Assembly (NCBI GenBank): GCA_036245525.1
Contig: BTPG01000004.1
Coordinates: forward strand, 50,747,258-50,811,257
Source: Semisulcospira habei
Lineage: Eukaryota; Mollusca; Gastropoda; Semisulcospiridae
Length of the DNA stretch: 64,000 nucleotides
Reading direction: 5' to 3'
Every line of letters begins with the position of its first letter. The first letter of the stretch is position 1. This document shows positions 21,410-32,303 of this stretch, in pieces. The notes under the pieces were generated by a model that was not told the DNA's origin, searched no databases, and saw only the letters and a list, made by a program, of their open reading frames with translations. A program made the position numbers and the translations under genes.

Positions 21410-21859
21410 ATCTCACATTGACATTGGATGAGTTCGTAATCCAGCGTTGTCAGTACCTCTTCAACTTTTTAAATAATAATTCATTTTTGCCAGTTTTGGA
21501 GCCAGTATATACTCCCATCAAACAGAGCCCTGGCAGAGCCTGTTTAGAAGAAGAAAAAAAAAATACTGTCTTTGATGAGATTAGCGATGCCATGACGTGA
21601 AGCTTATTGTGACGTCTTCCTTTGCTGCTCATGGTATTCTTCAGAATTCCTGTAGCTACACGAGTCCAGAGAGCGTACAGAAAGCGCGGTGTGTCCGTCT
21701 TTATTTGTGTGCGCCGGCGTGCGTGTTGATCAGAGGTTGGCTTAGAGAGGATGGAATGGATCAGAATTATAAGCTGAAAAATATGAACAACTCTGAATGT
21801 TCCTAAAAGAAAAACGCATGTGAGCTCCAAACAATATTATACTTTGGGATGAAATCCTC
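21408..21859. other. Spacer, nothing recognised
   Basis: Overlapping ORFs on both strands show no domain or composition suggesting protein. Confidence 0.5.
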
Positions 21860-22630
21860 ATCTTGTTTGTTTTTCCTCTTGTATCAGTAGCTTGGTACTA
21901 ATGTGCTGGTCTCTCATTCTGGGCGTTACGGCTCCAGGCCGGTAAGATACAAAGTCACAGAACAGACCGCCACACAATGGGTCTCCAAGTCAAGCAACTT
22001 AAGTCAATCATGTTTAAAGCGACCAGCTGTATACGACGACCACTACCTGCCGGCAAGGCGACAAACCATTTCGTCTACATTGTAGTCTTTATATTCGTTA
22101 CTTAACTCATTCGAGACGTGCCGCCTCCGGATACGTGGCTTATGCTGCGTGTCCGGAGGCGACACGTCTCGAATGAGCTAACGCTGTGTTAGGAGATACC
22201 TGTCAACTGCAACCACTTTATCATAATGTCATGGGTAGTTGTCGCTCTATAAGGATTTCGTCGTAAATGGAAAACAGCGCATACAATGACCGTGTGCAGC
22301 GAGTTGGATCGTGTGGTTTAGACGTTTCTGCAACTTGCCGTAACATATCTTCGAGTTAAATGTGTGTTGGTATGTGATGTTGGACCGGGTTTTGGTGACG
22401 AATGTCGTCCGGTCCTGGTTGTTGCTACCCCCAAGCTTCCGCGGGGCCGTACGGGTAGGTGTTATTATTTTATCGGAATTTCTCTGGGTCAACATTAAAA
22501 TACCGCATCAGTGGGTGCGGGGAGGGGTGGTGGCTGTCGGTCTAGTGTTGGCGAGCTAAGTCGCCTCGGAGGGGAATATGTCACACCGCCGTGACGTGTA
22601 CTGGCATATAAAGCGTGCTGGAGTGAATGT
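21860..22630. repeat. Dispersed duplication, copy 2 (pairs with 4880-5620)
   Basis: Collinear with 4880-5620, from cctcttgtatcagtagcttg through the TTAA element (22102-22181) to the ggcgacctcgg-like end. Both copies retain the same internal palindromes. Confidence 0.85.
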
Positions 22631-22701
22631 TTGCGTAGTTGTAAATTGCTTTGTTTGAAACTGAAATTTAAAAGTGCGAAATAGCTGTTACTGAGACTGT
22701 T

Positions 22702-22915
22702 TTAACCCATTCTACCCCAACACCGAAATCCCCAAATGTTGCCGTTGTCCTCTGAAGACTTCATTGCAGTGCAGGACACAGATCGACCATCATAGTTCAA
22801 GGGTGATGCCAGAATAGCTTGGCGCCCATGGGCGCCAAGCTATTCTGGCATCACCCTTGAACTATCATGGTCGATCCTTATCTTGCTGTGATGTGTCTGG
22901 GGTAGAATGAGTTAA
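22702..22915. mobile_element. TAGCTTGGCGCC palindrome family, intact TTAA copy
   Basis: 214 bp bounded by TTAACCCATTCTACCCCA and tggggtagaatgagttaa. The central palindrome at 22775-22880 has catagttcaagggtgatgcc and agaatagcttggcgcc with an exact complement. This copy shows the empty version of the site used by the LTR element at 30648. Confidence 0.85.
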
Positions 22916-23121
22916 TGTGCTGTTGTAATATGCGGGTATCATGGCTGTGTCGTTCTTTTATTGTAATGTTGGAACAACCTTTGTGTAAACAGTAAGGGAG
23001 CTATGGGACTACCAAAAGCTAAGCACTGGGGCGGGGTGAGGGGGGCGGGAGGTGGAGGAATAATACAGGAATTGTGCCGCCGGACTGATGTTGGCCTTTT
23101 AGGCCTCGCTTTCTCTTCTCT

Positions 23122-23194
23122 CCCCAGTGCGCAAAAGGCCACCGGGCCGATGCCGGCCGCCGTTGGCCCGCGCACGGCAATTTGCGCATTGGGT
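23122..23194. repeat. GC-rich CCCAATGCGCA palindrome
   Basis: ccagtgcgcaaaaggccacc ... ggcaatttgcgcattggg; same family as 16797-16899. A second copy follows at 23366-23466 (cccaatacgcaaaagtccat ... gatggcctttgcgcac). Confidence 0.75.
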
Positions 23195-23365
23195 CTTTTC
23201 TTATTCTTGTTCCAGCAGTTCGGCCTTCCAGTCGTCGCTCAGGAGCCCTGCTGTGCTGTGGGACGCCAGGGTGCAAGCGCCTGTCCGTGCCGTGGGCCGC
23301 GTCTTGAAGAGTTTGGCGACAGTGGCCTGCTAAAGACAGGTAAAGACATGCACATCGGCTACAGC

Positions 23366-23466
23366 CTTCCCAATACGCAAAAGTCCATCGGGCTGACGCA
23401 GGCCGCCGTTGGCCCGCGCACAGTCGGCAGCCGACAGCGACCCGATGGCCTTTGCGCACAGCCTTG
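23366..23466. repeat. GC-rich CCCAATGCGCA palindrome
   Basis: CpG-rich centre (cgttggcccgcgcacag) flanked by complementary cgcaaaagtccatcggg and cccgatggcctttgcgc. About 170 bp from the preceding copy. Confidence 0.75.
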
Positions 23467-24128
23467 AAAATTGGCCGACCAGACACATGACCTCTAGTCA
23501 TCAGGGCGGTGATTTTGTGACTATGATTCTGTCCCCAGGGGCCCTTGTGTTGCGTTTGGTGGCTGTCGGTCTTCATATCTTCTCGTTACGTGTCGACAAA
23601 GACTGTGAGTGATTGTATCTATATCTGTCTTCATAACTGTTACATTGCTCGGAGGCTCTCTTAGTTATCCTTTGATCAGCGTGATATTTTGGGAAAGGCT
23701 CGGTTGGGAGCACATTCTGTTTATAAAGTGTTTGAAGTGTGTTCTTATCCATCACTCTCTTTGCGCGTGTGTGTGCCGTCCGGGGGCCGAGCTATGTGAG
23801 TGCATGTGTGACACAGCGTATACAGTAAAAACTGTTCTGCAAATATAACAAGTGGTCTCACAAGACAGGTGGTCTCTCAAGAGACAAAAAAACGTCACCT
23901 GTCATTAAAGACCGTCATTTAAGGTGGCTAGATAAATGATGATCTTTAATGACAGGTCAGGTGATTGTTCATAAGGTGGTCACTCAAAACAGAATCTTTT
24001 GTATTATCGACTTCCCTCTTTGGGGTTTCTATTGATTGTTCGGATCTCAATCTGTAACAAAAGTGAGATTTCGTGTGCAATGAACGACTCCCAACAACGA
24101 ACGAGAGCGAAGACATACTGCATAACCA
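23467..24128. other. Spacer, nothing recognised
   Basis: No coding or RNA feature. The repeated wording ggtggtctcacaagacaggtg/ggtggtctctcaagaga near 23855-23885 is a short local duplication. Confidence 0.5.
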
Positions 24129-24339
24129 TTAACCCATTCAGCCCTGGCGCACTTCTGCAGGAGATGGATCGATCATAATTCAAGGGTAGTGCCAGATTAG
24201 CTTGGCGCCTGTCGGCGCCAAGCTAATCTGGCACTACCCTTGAATTATCATGGTCGATCTATCTCCTGCAACTGATGCATAGTCGTTAGATGAGGCCTCC
24301 AAAATTGGGGAAATACGGGCGTGGGCTTGAATGAGTTAA
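24129..24339. mobile_element. TAGCTTGGCGCC palindrome family, intact TTAA copy
   Basis: 211 bp from TTAACCCATTCAGCCC to gggcttgaatgagttaa. The palindrome 24160-24268 has aattcaagggtagtgccaga and ttagcttggcgcc with an exact complement. Confidence 0.85.
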
Positions 24340-24349
24340 GCATATACAA

Positions 24350-24422
24350 AACTCCAAACATCTCCAAGAGGCACAGATCCTCATGAGCCCTCTGTGCCTT
24401 TTGAAGATGTTTAGAGTGTTGC
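24350..24422. repeat. TAGATCCTCATGAGCCCC-family hairpin
   Basis: aaacatctccaagaggcaca and tgtgccttttgaagatgttt are complementary around gatcctcatgagccc. Other members: 8650-8712, 18018-18068, 27911-27955, 43722-43782, 62020-62060 and 62600-62656. Confidence 0.7.
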
Positions 24423-24535
24423 ATATGCTTATGGTACAACCTGTTTGTCCGATGTGATAGAGTCGTCGTTGGGAGTCGTTCGTTTCAACTGAAACCTCAC
24501 TAAGACCACGATGATTACAATGCAAAGTAGGCAAA

Positions 24536-24835
24536 AGCACTGTCAGGGGAGAGAATTATGCATTATCGACCAATGATCATAGATCGAGATTGGTCCCAAG
24601 CACAAAAAAGGATAAGAAAGAAGGGTGCGCTAAGTAAGTGACTGGAAGCAATGAATATGGAAGCAACCCCTCGCCCTTCTCATATTCACTGGATTTCCAG
24701 CCCCTTGATGCATGGAAATTTAGATCTAGGTCCCCCATGAGGGGGTTCAGATTGTTTAGCCGGTGTGGACAGCTGTTTCGGTCAAGGCAACCTCGTCATC
24801 ACACCATTCGGCATACCGGTGGAAAGGCAGGAACT
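24536..24835. mobile_element. Hammerhead-carrying repeat, copy 1
   Basis: About 300 bp alignable to 44870-45215 (caggggagagaatt, accaatgatcatagatc, ctaagtaagtgactggaag, tgcatggaaatttagatcta in the same order). The ribozyme motif is at its right end on the minus strand. Whether the unit is a retrozyme or part of a Penelope-like element is unresolved, as no RT lies nearby. Confidence 0.7.
24762..24805 (-). ncRNA. Hammerhead ribozyme, type B, core mutated
   Basis: Minus strand: stem I GGTGTG (24805-24800), core ATGACGA in place of CTGACGA, stem II GGT..ACC, GAA, self-complementary stem III ACAGCTGT, C17, then stem I CACACC (24767-24762). The first core base C is A here, which should abolish cleavage. 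The intact version is at 45148-45190. Confidence 0.75.
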
Positions 24836-25263
24836 ACTGCCTGCCTGCTTTTACCTACTTTACTTTGTAATCTTCCTGAAATATTAGCACTGGCAGTCTC
24901 CCATTTTCGTTTCATTTATTTCTCACTAAAACCAGTTTTGGTCACAGTCAGACTGTCGAGGAAATAGTGCTTTCTGTTACTAGTAACAAAAGAAGCCTAC
25001 ACCTGACTTCTCACACTAGTTTCAAAGGTTCAAAATGTTTATTTCCTTTATCCCCTTAACAGGAGATAAAGGAAATACAAACTTTAAATGGAGGAAAGAT
25101 GTTGATTACAGTGTGATTCATATTCTATTCATTGATACACGATAACACAATCATTCTTTTACAATTGTCGTTACTAATTAGTATTTAAAAAAAAAAAAAA
25201 CAGTTTGCAGACAACAGTGAATGTGAGAAGACAGTTAAGACTGAACGTGCAAACACAATGTAC

Positions 25264-25485
25264 TGAACTCATTCTGCCCGCGACACACCACAGAAAGATA
25301 TGGCTTGACCATGATAGTTCAAAGGTGGTGGACTGGTGGCATAATAGCTTGGCGCCTATAGGCACCATGCTATTCTGCCACCACCCTTGAACTATCATGG
25401 TCGATCTGTCTCCTGAATTGTAATGCATTCCTCTGAGGATAACTCCAAAATGTGGGTATTTCGTACCTCGGGCACAATGAGTTAA
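25264..25485. mobile_element. TAGCTTGGCGCC palindrome family copy
   Basis: Left end has decayed (gaactcattctgcccg); the right end cacaatgagttaa is intact. Arms: ccatgatagttcaaaggtgg / ccacccttgaactatcatgg, with a small duplication (gtggactggtggc) in the left arm. Confidence 0.75.
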
Positions 25486-26213
25486 CATATGAAGTAGCCT
25501 ATACAACTTTAAACAAACTTAACAAGATTCAAGATTGTTTCTCTACACTTAGACAATACATTACATAGATTCAACATGGACTTAGTTCTGCTATACTTAA
25601 CAGGTATAAAACTGTCTGTTAGTGATAACAAAAAGTTGAAACGACGCACTTCCCTGCTCCATACACGCGTCATTTCAATATGCACAAGTCTTTTTACGTC
25701 ACCCTTCCACTTTAGCATGTGGTCATGTTCGGTCGTCGGTCCAGTTTTTAGTGCTCGGTAAATCGAAGGTTGCTTGGTAGATGGAACATTAGTAATCCAC
25801 CCCGGAAAAAGGCATGCGAGTGGTATTAATTGTGTTGTACTTTCAAAGAGTGTTTTTTTCTTTGTTGGGATTTCTTGATCTGGACTATAACCTGGAGATT
25901 GTCATATTCCCACATTCACTTGGTGTTGATGTCAGTCACACGCACCTGCAGCGTGTATCCACTCACTCAGCTTTCTTTCTTTTAAATTACGCCTGCTATC
26001 TCAACATTGTTTGTTACACGTGAAACAGATTTAACACTTGCACTATCGATAGTACCTCCACAAAAAGCGTTACCAACAGCCAGTAAACCTGCTAACCAAT
26101 ATATTTTTTTTATGGACCCGCATACCGTGTATTAGCGTTACATAGCGTTTCACACAATGTTAGGCAACGTTATAATCGCATATATTACACGGCATGCGGT
26201 GGGCTTAAATGCT
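25486..26213. other. Spacer, nothing recognised
   Basis: No coding region with support. Some short palindromic bits but no named family. Confidence 0.5.
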
Positions 26214-26293
26214 TTAACTCATTCGACACGTGCCGTCTCTGGATACGCGGCTTATGCCGCGTATCCGGAGGCGGCACGTCTCTAATGAGTTAA
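26214..26293. mobile_element. 80-bp TTAA palindromic miniature element
   Basis: TTAACTCATTCGACACGTGCC ends mirrored by ggcacgtctctaatgagttaa; same family as 5122-5201, at an unrelated site, so it has moved independently of the block duplications. Confidence 0.75.
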
Positions 26294-26364
26294 ACCATTA
26301 CATCCTGAGGCTGATTTGTTTAAATTTGCATATTGTCCTATGAAGGCTACTTTACAGATTCCAC

Positions 26365-26530
26365 CGTGAGATGACTTTAATCGCCTGCTCGGCGTTAAAC
26401 CCCAATAACTAACTAACTTTACAGATTAGGAGATAGATCAAACACTTTAGTTCAAGTGTGGTGCCAGAATAGCGTGGCGCCTTAGGCGCCAAGCTATTTT
26501 GGCATCACCCTTGAACTATCATATTCGAAT
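26365..26530. repeat. Dispersed motif plus degenerate TAGCTTGGCGCC palindrome
   Basis: 26365-26415 holds gagatgactttaatcgcctg then ctcggcgttaaacc and taactaactaac, a motif repeated elsewhere. 26428-26530 is a palindrome (agttcaagtgtggtgccaga ... catcacccttgaactatcat) with worn outer ends. Confidence 0.7.
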
Positions 26531-26692
26531 TAATTTCAAGCAGTCGTGTATCAGGATGAAAAGGGTTAATAGAAGAAGTTTCGGAAATCAGAAGTAGGTC
26601 AAACTTGCAGGTGTTTCGACGAAAACTGTGGATTAGTCCGGACAAACATGCGATATCGCCTCTTAACTGTTAAATTGCTTTTTAGATTCTGT

Positions 26693-27883
26693 TCAATTAC
26701 TGCTCCAGGATAACAACCGCCTGAATTCATTCCTAAATTTGGATCCAGTTAGGCAGTACAGGTAGAAATTGACGGCAGCGTTACAGTAAAAGAAGAGAAT
26801 AGACAAAGCGCGCGTAATCCTATCCAACGGCGCAGACAGAGCACTGGTGCTTACCCCGAAAAGTAAAATATGAACAGACAAGGGCAAGGTCAGAAGCAAA
26901 AAGGCCGCGGAGACCACAATCAAGGTCAAGGTCATGGAGGAAACCTTCTCTTCGCGAACCTTCATCTGTATGGAAGCTTGTCCCGTTAGAGTGCGTGCCT
27001 TGCGTGCAGACTGGGCGACCTTCCATATAAGGACTGTGTTAGACACCACGAGGATGAAGAATGGCGCCAGCGATGCAAAGATGACGTGAACCCAGGGCTG
27101 TACGTTGAGGAAGTAATCAAGCACGTCTTTGTCTGAGGTGTAGAGACACGCTGACTGGGTACTGTTCCGCAGATTCACCATGCTGGCCGCGAAAAGGACA
27201 ATAGTGTTGAGAAGCGAAGATACAAATACGATAACAATAATGATGGCAATGTTTCTTCGATGTGAGCACACGAGTCTTGCACGATGGGGTAGCATAACGG
27301 AAATCATTCGCTGCAATGTCATGGACGCCAACAGAAGTGCGGAAACCACCCCGCTGACGTAGATTAGAAAGTAAGGAATTTTGCACAAAATGTAATGAAG
27401 ACTAGTTATGTCGATTCTGAATGCACGCCATAGCCAGGTCGTCAGAAGCCCCGAGTATAAAATAACCAAATCAGACACGGCTAGAGCGTTCAGGTAGACA
27501 GACATGGAGACAGGGGACTGCCTGGTACTCATGCGACGTAACAGCACAATCGTCATGACGTTGCCAAAAGTCCCCAGGACAAGGATGACGGGCGGACACA
27601 CTCGCCATAACCACACGGTGACCTGATCCAAGAACTCTAACTGAAGGTTCCTCCGGTCATTGAAAGCAGTCAAACATTCTTCTGTTGTTTTACACAAGCC
27701 TGTGTAATTTGTGGTTGCATTCTCAAACCCTGTAAAATACAAATCAGTCTCAGTATAGCGCGGTAACTCAGAGTTACACGTGCATTCCGCGTTACTTGCA
27801 TTCGCGTTAACCCCTTGATTGCCAGTTGTCGTACATTGTGTTATTGCAATCTTGGTTAATTCAACGCCAAAGAGCCCAACCAT
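26693..27883 (-). CDS. Intronless class A GPCR with long N-terminus
   Basis: 396-residue receptor. The extracellular N-terminus (1-92) has sequons at N28, N55 and N59. TM1 contains GTFGNVMTIVLL (104-115) and TM2 AVSDLVILY. Cys167 and Cys246 can form the TM3-ECL2 disulfide; ECL2 sequon N240. LQRM (190-193) replaces DRY. TM5 is around 264-287 (SLAPFFILVVSNTVLIWK), TM6 has SSMTLTLIVVSAAFLLLTLP (315-334), TM7 has NAAVNFYLYCLTGSKF. It is the most complete family member and keeps all conserved residues, so probably functional. It lies outside the large segmental duplication and is the most diverged of the four minus-strand copies. Ligand and G protein are unknown. Upstream Met choice is uncertain, but the N-terminal length is plausible. 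Confidence 0.9.
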   Translation of the reverse strand: MVGLFGVELTKIAITQCTTTGNQGVNANASNAECTCNSELPRYTETDLYFTGFENATTNYTGLCKTTEECLTAFNDRRNLQLEFLDQVTVWLWRVCPPVILVLGTFGNVMTIVLLRRMSTRQSPVSMSVYLNALAVSDLVILYSGLLTTWLWRAFRIDITSLHYILCKIPYFLIYVSGVVSALLLASMTLQRMISVMLPHRARLVCSHRRNIAIIIVIVFVSSLLNTIVLFAASMVNLRNSTQSACLYTSDKDVLDYFLNVQPWVHVIFASLAPFFILVVSNTVLIWKVAQSARKARTLTGQASIQMKVREEKVSSMTLTLIVVSAAFLLLTLPLSVHILLFGVSTSALSAPLDRITRALSILFFYCNAAVNFYLYCLTGSKFRNEFRRLLSWSSN

Positions 27884-27910
27884 CCCAGTATCATGGATTC
27901 AAAGTGATGG

Positions 27911-27980
27911 CAGCAAGAGGCACAGATCCTCGTGAGTCCCCGCAAATGCGGTGTCAAAGAAGGGGAAATTTTATGGAGTG

Positions 27981-28058
<78 letters not shown>
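27911..28058. repeat. Hairpin fragment and (TA)n tract
   Basis: 27911-27955 is a partial member of the tagatcctcatgagcccc family. 27983-28058 is an uninterrupted TA repeat abutting the ribozyme inverted repeat. ORFs across it are Ile/Tyr repeats and not genes. Confidence 0.9.
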
Positions 28059-28063
<5 letters not shown>

Positions 28064-28342
28064 TCAATAAATTCTGAGAATGCTGTGCTAATGCCATGGA
28101 AATCCAGGCTGGTAAGCTTGCATTGTGTCATCAGGACATCAGCTGTCCTTTTGTGACTGCATCGCTTATTAGATCTTTTGAGCCTTCCACTGAACACCTA
28201 CTACATAAAGTAATAGGGACTACCCCCAGGCGCCCCGCAACCCGCTGGAGAATATCCAGTCCTCCCCCCCGAGAGGGGAGGCTAGTGCATGAATATTCCC
28301 AAACAGATCTTGGACCTGCTGGATAGATTTAAGATTTTTACC

Positions 28343-28387
28343 GCCTACGACCGGTTTCGACCCAAAGGTGGGTCTCATCAGGTAGGC
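28343..28387 (-). ncRNA. Hammerhead ribozyme, type A
   Basis: Minus strand order: stem I GCCTAC (28387-28382), CTGATGA (28381-28375), stem II GACCC/GGGTC with ACCTTT loop (28374-28359), GAA (28358-28356), self-complementary stem III ACCGGT (28355-28350), cleavage base C (28349), stem I GTAGGC (28348-28343). All core bases fit the consensus. Stem III has no loop, so activity may need dimer pairing, as reported for short-stem-III hammerheads. Confidence 0.88.
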
Positions 28388-28875
28388 ATACGGCGTAACC
28401 TGAAATTGCAAACAACGCATGTACCAGATGCCGCCTCCAGAATTTGACTGGTAGCAACCACTAGTCCAGCGTGGATTGCATCCCTAAAGCTTTATGGGGT
28501 GTTGCAGTGGAAGAAGAATGACTAATTTTGAAAAGGCAACACCTAGGCAATTTTGTGGTACAATTATTCTTTACTTTTAACAAAGGCGTCGCCCAAAGCC
28601 AAAAAATGCACTCAATCAGAGTAGCTCCAAGGGACATAATTTTTCAATAAATTCTGAGAATGCTGTGCTAATGCCATGGAAATCCAGGCTGGTAAGCTTG
28701 CATTATGTCATCAGGACATCAGCTGTCCTTTTCAAAATTAGTCAGTCTTCTTCCACTGCAACACCCCATAAAGCTTTAGGGATGCAATCCACGCTGGACT
28801 AGTGGTTGCTACCAGTCAAATTTTGGAGGCGGCATCTGGTACATGCGTTGTTTGCAATTTCAGGTTACGCCGTAT

Positions 28876-28919
28876 GCCTACCTGATGAGACCCACCTTGG
28901 GTCGAAACCGGTCGTAGGC
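28876..28919 (+). ncRNA. Hammerhead ribozyme, type A
   Basis: Plus strand: stem I GCCTAC (28876-28881), CTGATGA (28882-28888), stem II GACCC (28889-28893), loop ACCTT, GGGTC (28899-28903), GAA (28904-28906), stem III ACCGGT (28907-28912), C17 (28913), stem I GTAGGC (28914-28919). The predicted cut is GUC^G after 28913. It differs from its minus-strand partner only by one loop T. Confidence 0.9.
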
Positions 28920-29257
28920 GGCAAAAATCTTAAATCTATCCAGCAGGTCCAAGATCTGTTTGGGAATATTCATGCACTAGCCTCCCCTCTCGGGGGGAGG
29001 ACTGGATATTCTCCAGCGGGTTGCGGGGCGCTATTACTTTATGTCGTAGGTGTTCAGTGGAAGGCTCAAAAGATCTAATAAGCGATGCAGTCACAAAAGG
29101 ACAGCTGATGTCCTGATGACACAATGCAAGCTTAACAGCCTGGATTTCCATGGCATTAGCACAGCATTCTCAGAATTTATTGAAAAATTATGTCCCTTGG
29201 AGCTACTCTGATTGAGTGCATTTTTTGGCTTTGGGCGACGCCTTTGTTAAAAGTAAA

Positions 29258-30447
<1,190 letters not shown>

Positions 30448-30647
30448 TTAACTCATTCTACCCCAACACCGAAATCCTTAAATTCTGCCGTTGTCCTCTG
30501 AAGACTGCATTGCAGTGCAGGACACAGATCGACCATCATAGTTCAAGGGTGATGCCAGAATAGCTTGGCGCCCATAGGCGCCAAGCTATTCTGGCATCAC
30601 TCTTGAACTATCATGGTCGATCCTTATCTTGCTGTGGTGTGTCTGGG
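30448..30647. mobile_element. TAGCTTGGCGCC palindrome element, left part (split by LTR element)
   Basis: TTAACTCATTCTACCCCA start, palindrome 30525-30620 (catagttcaagggtgatgcc ... ggcatcactcttgaactatc). The right terminus, ggggtagaatgagttaa, is 5.3 kb away at 35943-35960, beyond the LTR insertion. Confidence 0.85.
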
Positions 30648-31919
30648 TGTGATGAAGCTCTATGCTTGTGCATAGTGCTCGCACAGTAGGGTTAGTACGG
30701 TACGGTTTTTGTTAACGGTTTGTTTGTGCCGAAAGTCCGTGGGGCCTGCTGTCCACGTGGAATATGTAAGACATGGTTAGCACGGGATTTTTTAGTGAGT
30801 TCTGTTTAGTGAGTTCTAGGCGGAAGCTGTGACTGTCAGAGGTCTAGATCGGGAGTGCGGGCTGTTTTGTCGTATGGAACGGTTGTGCTTGAGTTACCTA
30901 GCCCGTATTCCAAGACTCTGAAGCCTAGATTTCAGGTATGTTTCTATAAACGTAGTATTGATAGTTGTTTAGTTAAAGACAGTATGCGTGGTAAGATTAA
31001 TGTGGTTGTATAGCGGTGTTCCGGTTTGGTTTAGTTATAGTATGTTTAGAATTCGGTGAAGTAACCGGTGTTTCTGTATACAGTTGTTTACCGAGTTAGA
31101 TGACTAAAGGAATATGAAGTGTGTATGTCTAAGCCGCTATGAAGATAGTACGTGGTTGGTTAAACATAGTCTTTTCCAGGGTATAGAGTAAGGTATAGCA
31201 AGAATGTCAGTTAGGCTATAGTCTGTTTCAAGATAGTGACAGAGATATGGGGGTGATACGAAAATAGTTTATGAAGCACGTGTGTGTGTGTGTGAATGAA
31301 CGTGTGAGTTATTTGTATCAGCCAGGTTACGTGACGTTTCTCATTGATCCAATATGTTGTGTGTTTAGCAAGTGTTACGTTGGGACTTTTGTCTATTCAG
31401 AGTTCTTGTAACGAGAGTGGAAAGACGGACGCCGAGACGTCGAGTCGCAGGTGGGACCTACGTGAGGTCATCCCTCCAGCTCTTCTGAGAGTGAGTCTGA
31501 CTGGGGACCAAGACACCCAAGTCCAAGCGAGAACTGAGTACCGTACGAGAACGAGGACGTCCGTGCCCAAAGAGAGACAGGACGGCGACAAGCGTACGAC
31601 GAAGGACTTTCACGCCTAGACGTGAGAAGGACCAACGTAACCAGGCAACAACATCAAACAGGTTGGAGGCAATGTGAGACTAAGACCTAACCTGGCAAAG
31701 ATATTGTGATACGTGTGTGGTGTGATAATAGAACAGTGTATATAGTTGATAATCATTTAAGTCGTCTTTTCATTTATAGTGTATAAAGGTTACTTTAGAA
31801 AGGGAGCCCGTGTGTTGTGTTTTACCGCATGAATGCGCCCGTCTGAGTCAGTGGCGGTGTATGCGTCTGTTGCGAGAGAGTCTGTGCGTACGACTGTGGG
31901 CAAGTCTGCGTGCGTTACA
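30648..31919 (+). repeat. 5' LTR
   Basis: 1272 bp from TGTGATGAAGCTC to GTGCGTTACA. A short ORF inside (31344-31619) begins with a hydrophobic stretch but is truncated differently in the 3' LTR by the indel near 31526, so it is not called a gene. Confidence 0.93.
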
Positions 31920-32303
31920 GTGGTGACCCTGACTTAGCGGTAGGTTAGAAGTGTTTGCGAGCGATAGTGAGTAGCGATTTTAGAGTAGGATTTGTTGCTA
32001 TGTGCATGTTGTTGTGTTAGATTCCCCTCTCCGATTCTAGGGGGTAAGATCCGTTATTTCTGTAGTTTTCTGGATCTTACGAGGAGCTAGTTCTTGTTTC
32101 ATCCTTTTGTATAGGTAGTGTTCTTTTTCCTTGCTCTTCTTTCTATCGTTCTTATTTTTCGTTCCATCTGGACGTCAAAGTAGGTCACTGTTTTCTCCAT
32201 AGTTTGTTGATTTTGTTGTAAGTTCTCATTTTAAGTTTTGCCGTTGATTTGGTTGTGATATTTGTATTTTTTACGTACTCAAGTTTGGGAAGTTGTAGTA
32301 AAT

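Noticed and set aside
23019..23576. 185-residue minus-strand ORF
   Set aside because: It crosses two GC-rich palindromes, whose composition keeps frames open; no domain seen.
27826..28197. Ile-Tyr repeat ORFs (also at 29190 and 62422)
   Set aside because: Translations of TA microsatellites adjoining repeats.
29092..29135. A further CTGATGA near 29113 as a third hammerhead
   Set aside because: No GAA after a stem II and no stem I pairing.
31344..31619. Small ORF with hydrophobic N-terminus inside the 5' LTR
   Set aside because: Its identity in the 3' LTR reflects LTR identity. A small indel changes its C-terminus between LTRs and no domain is visible.
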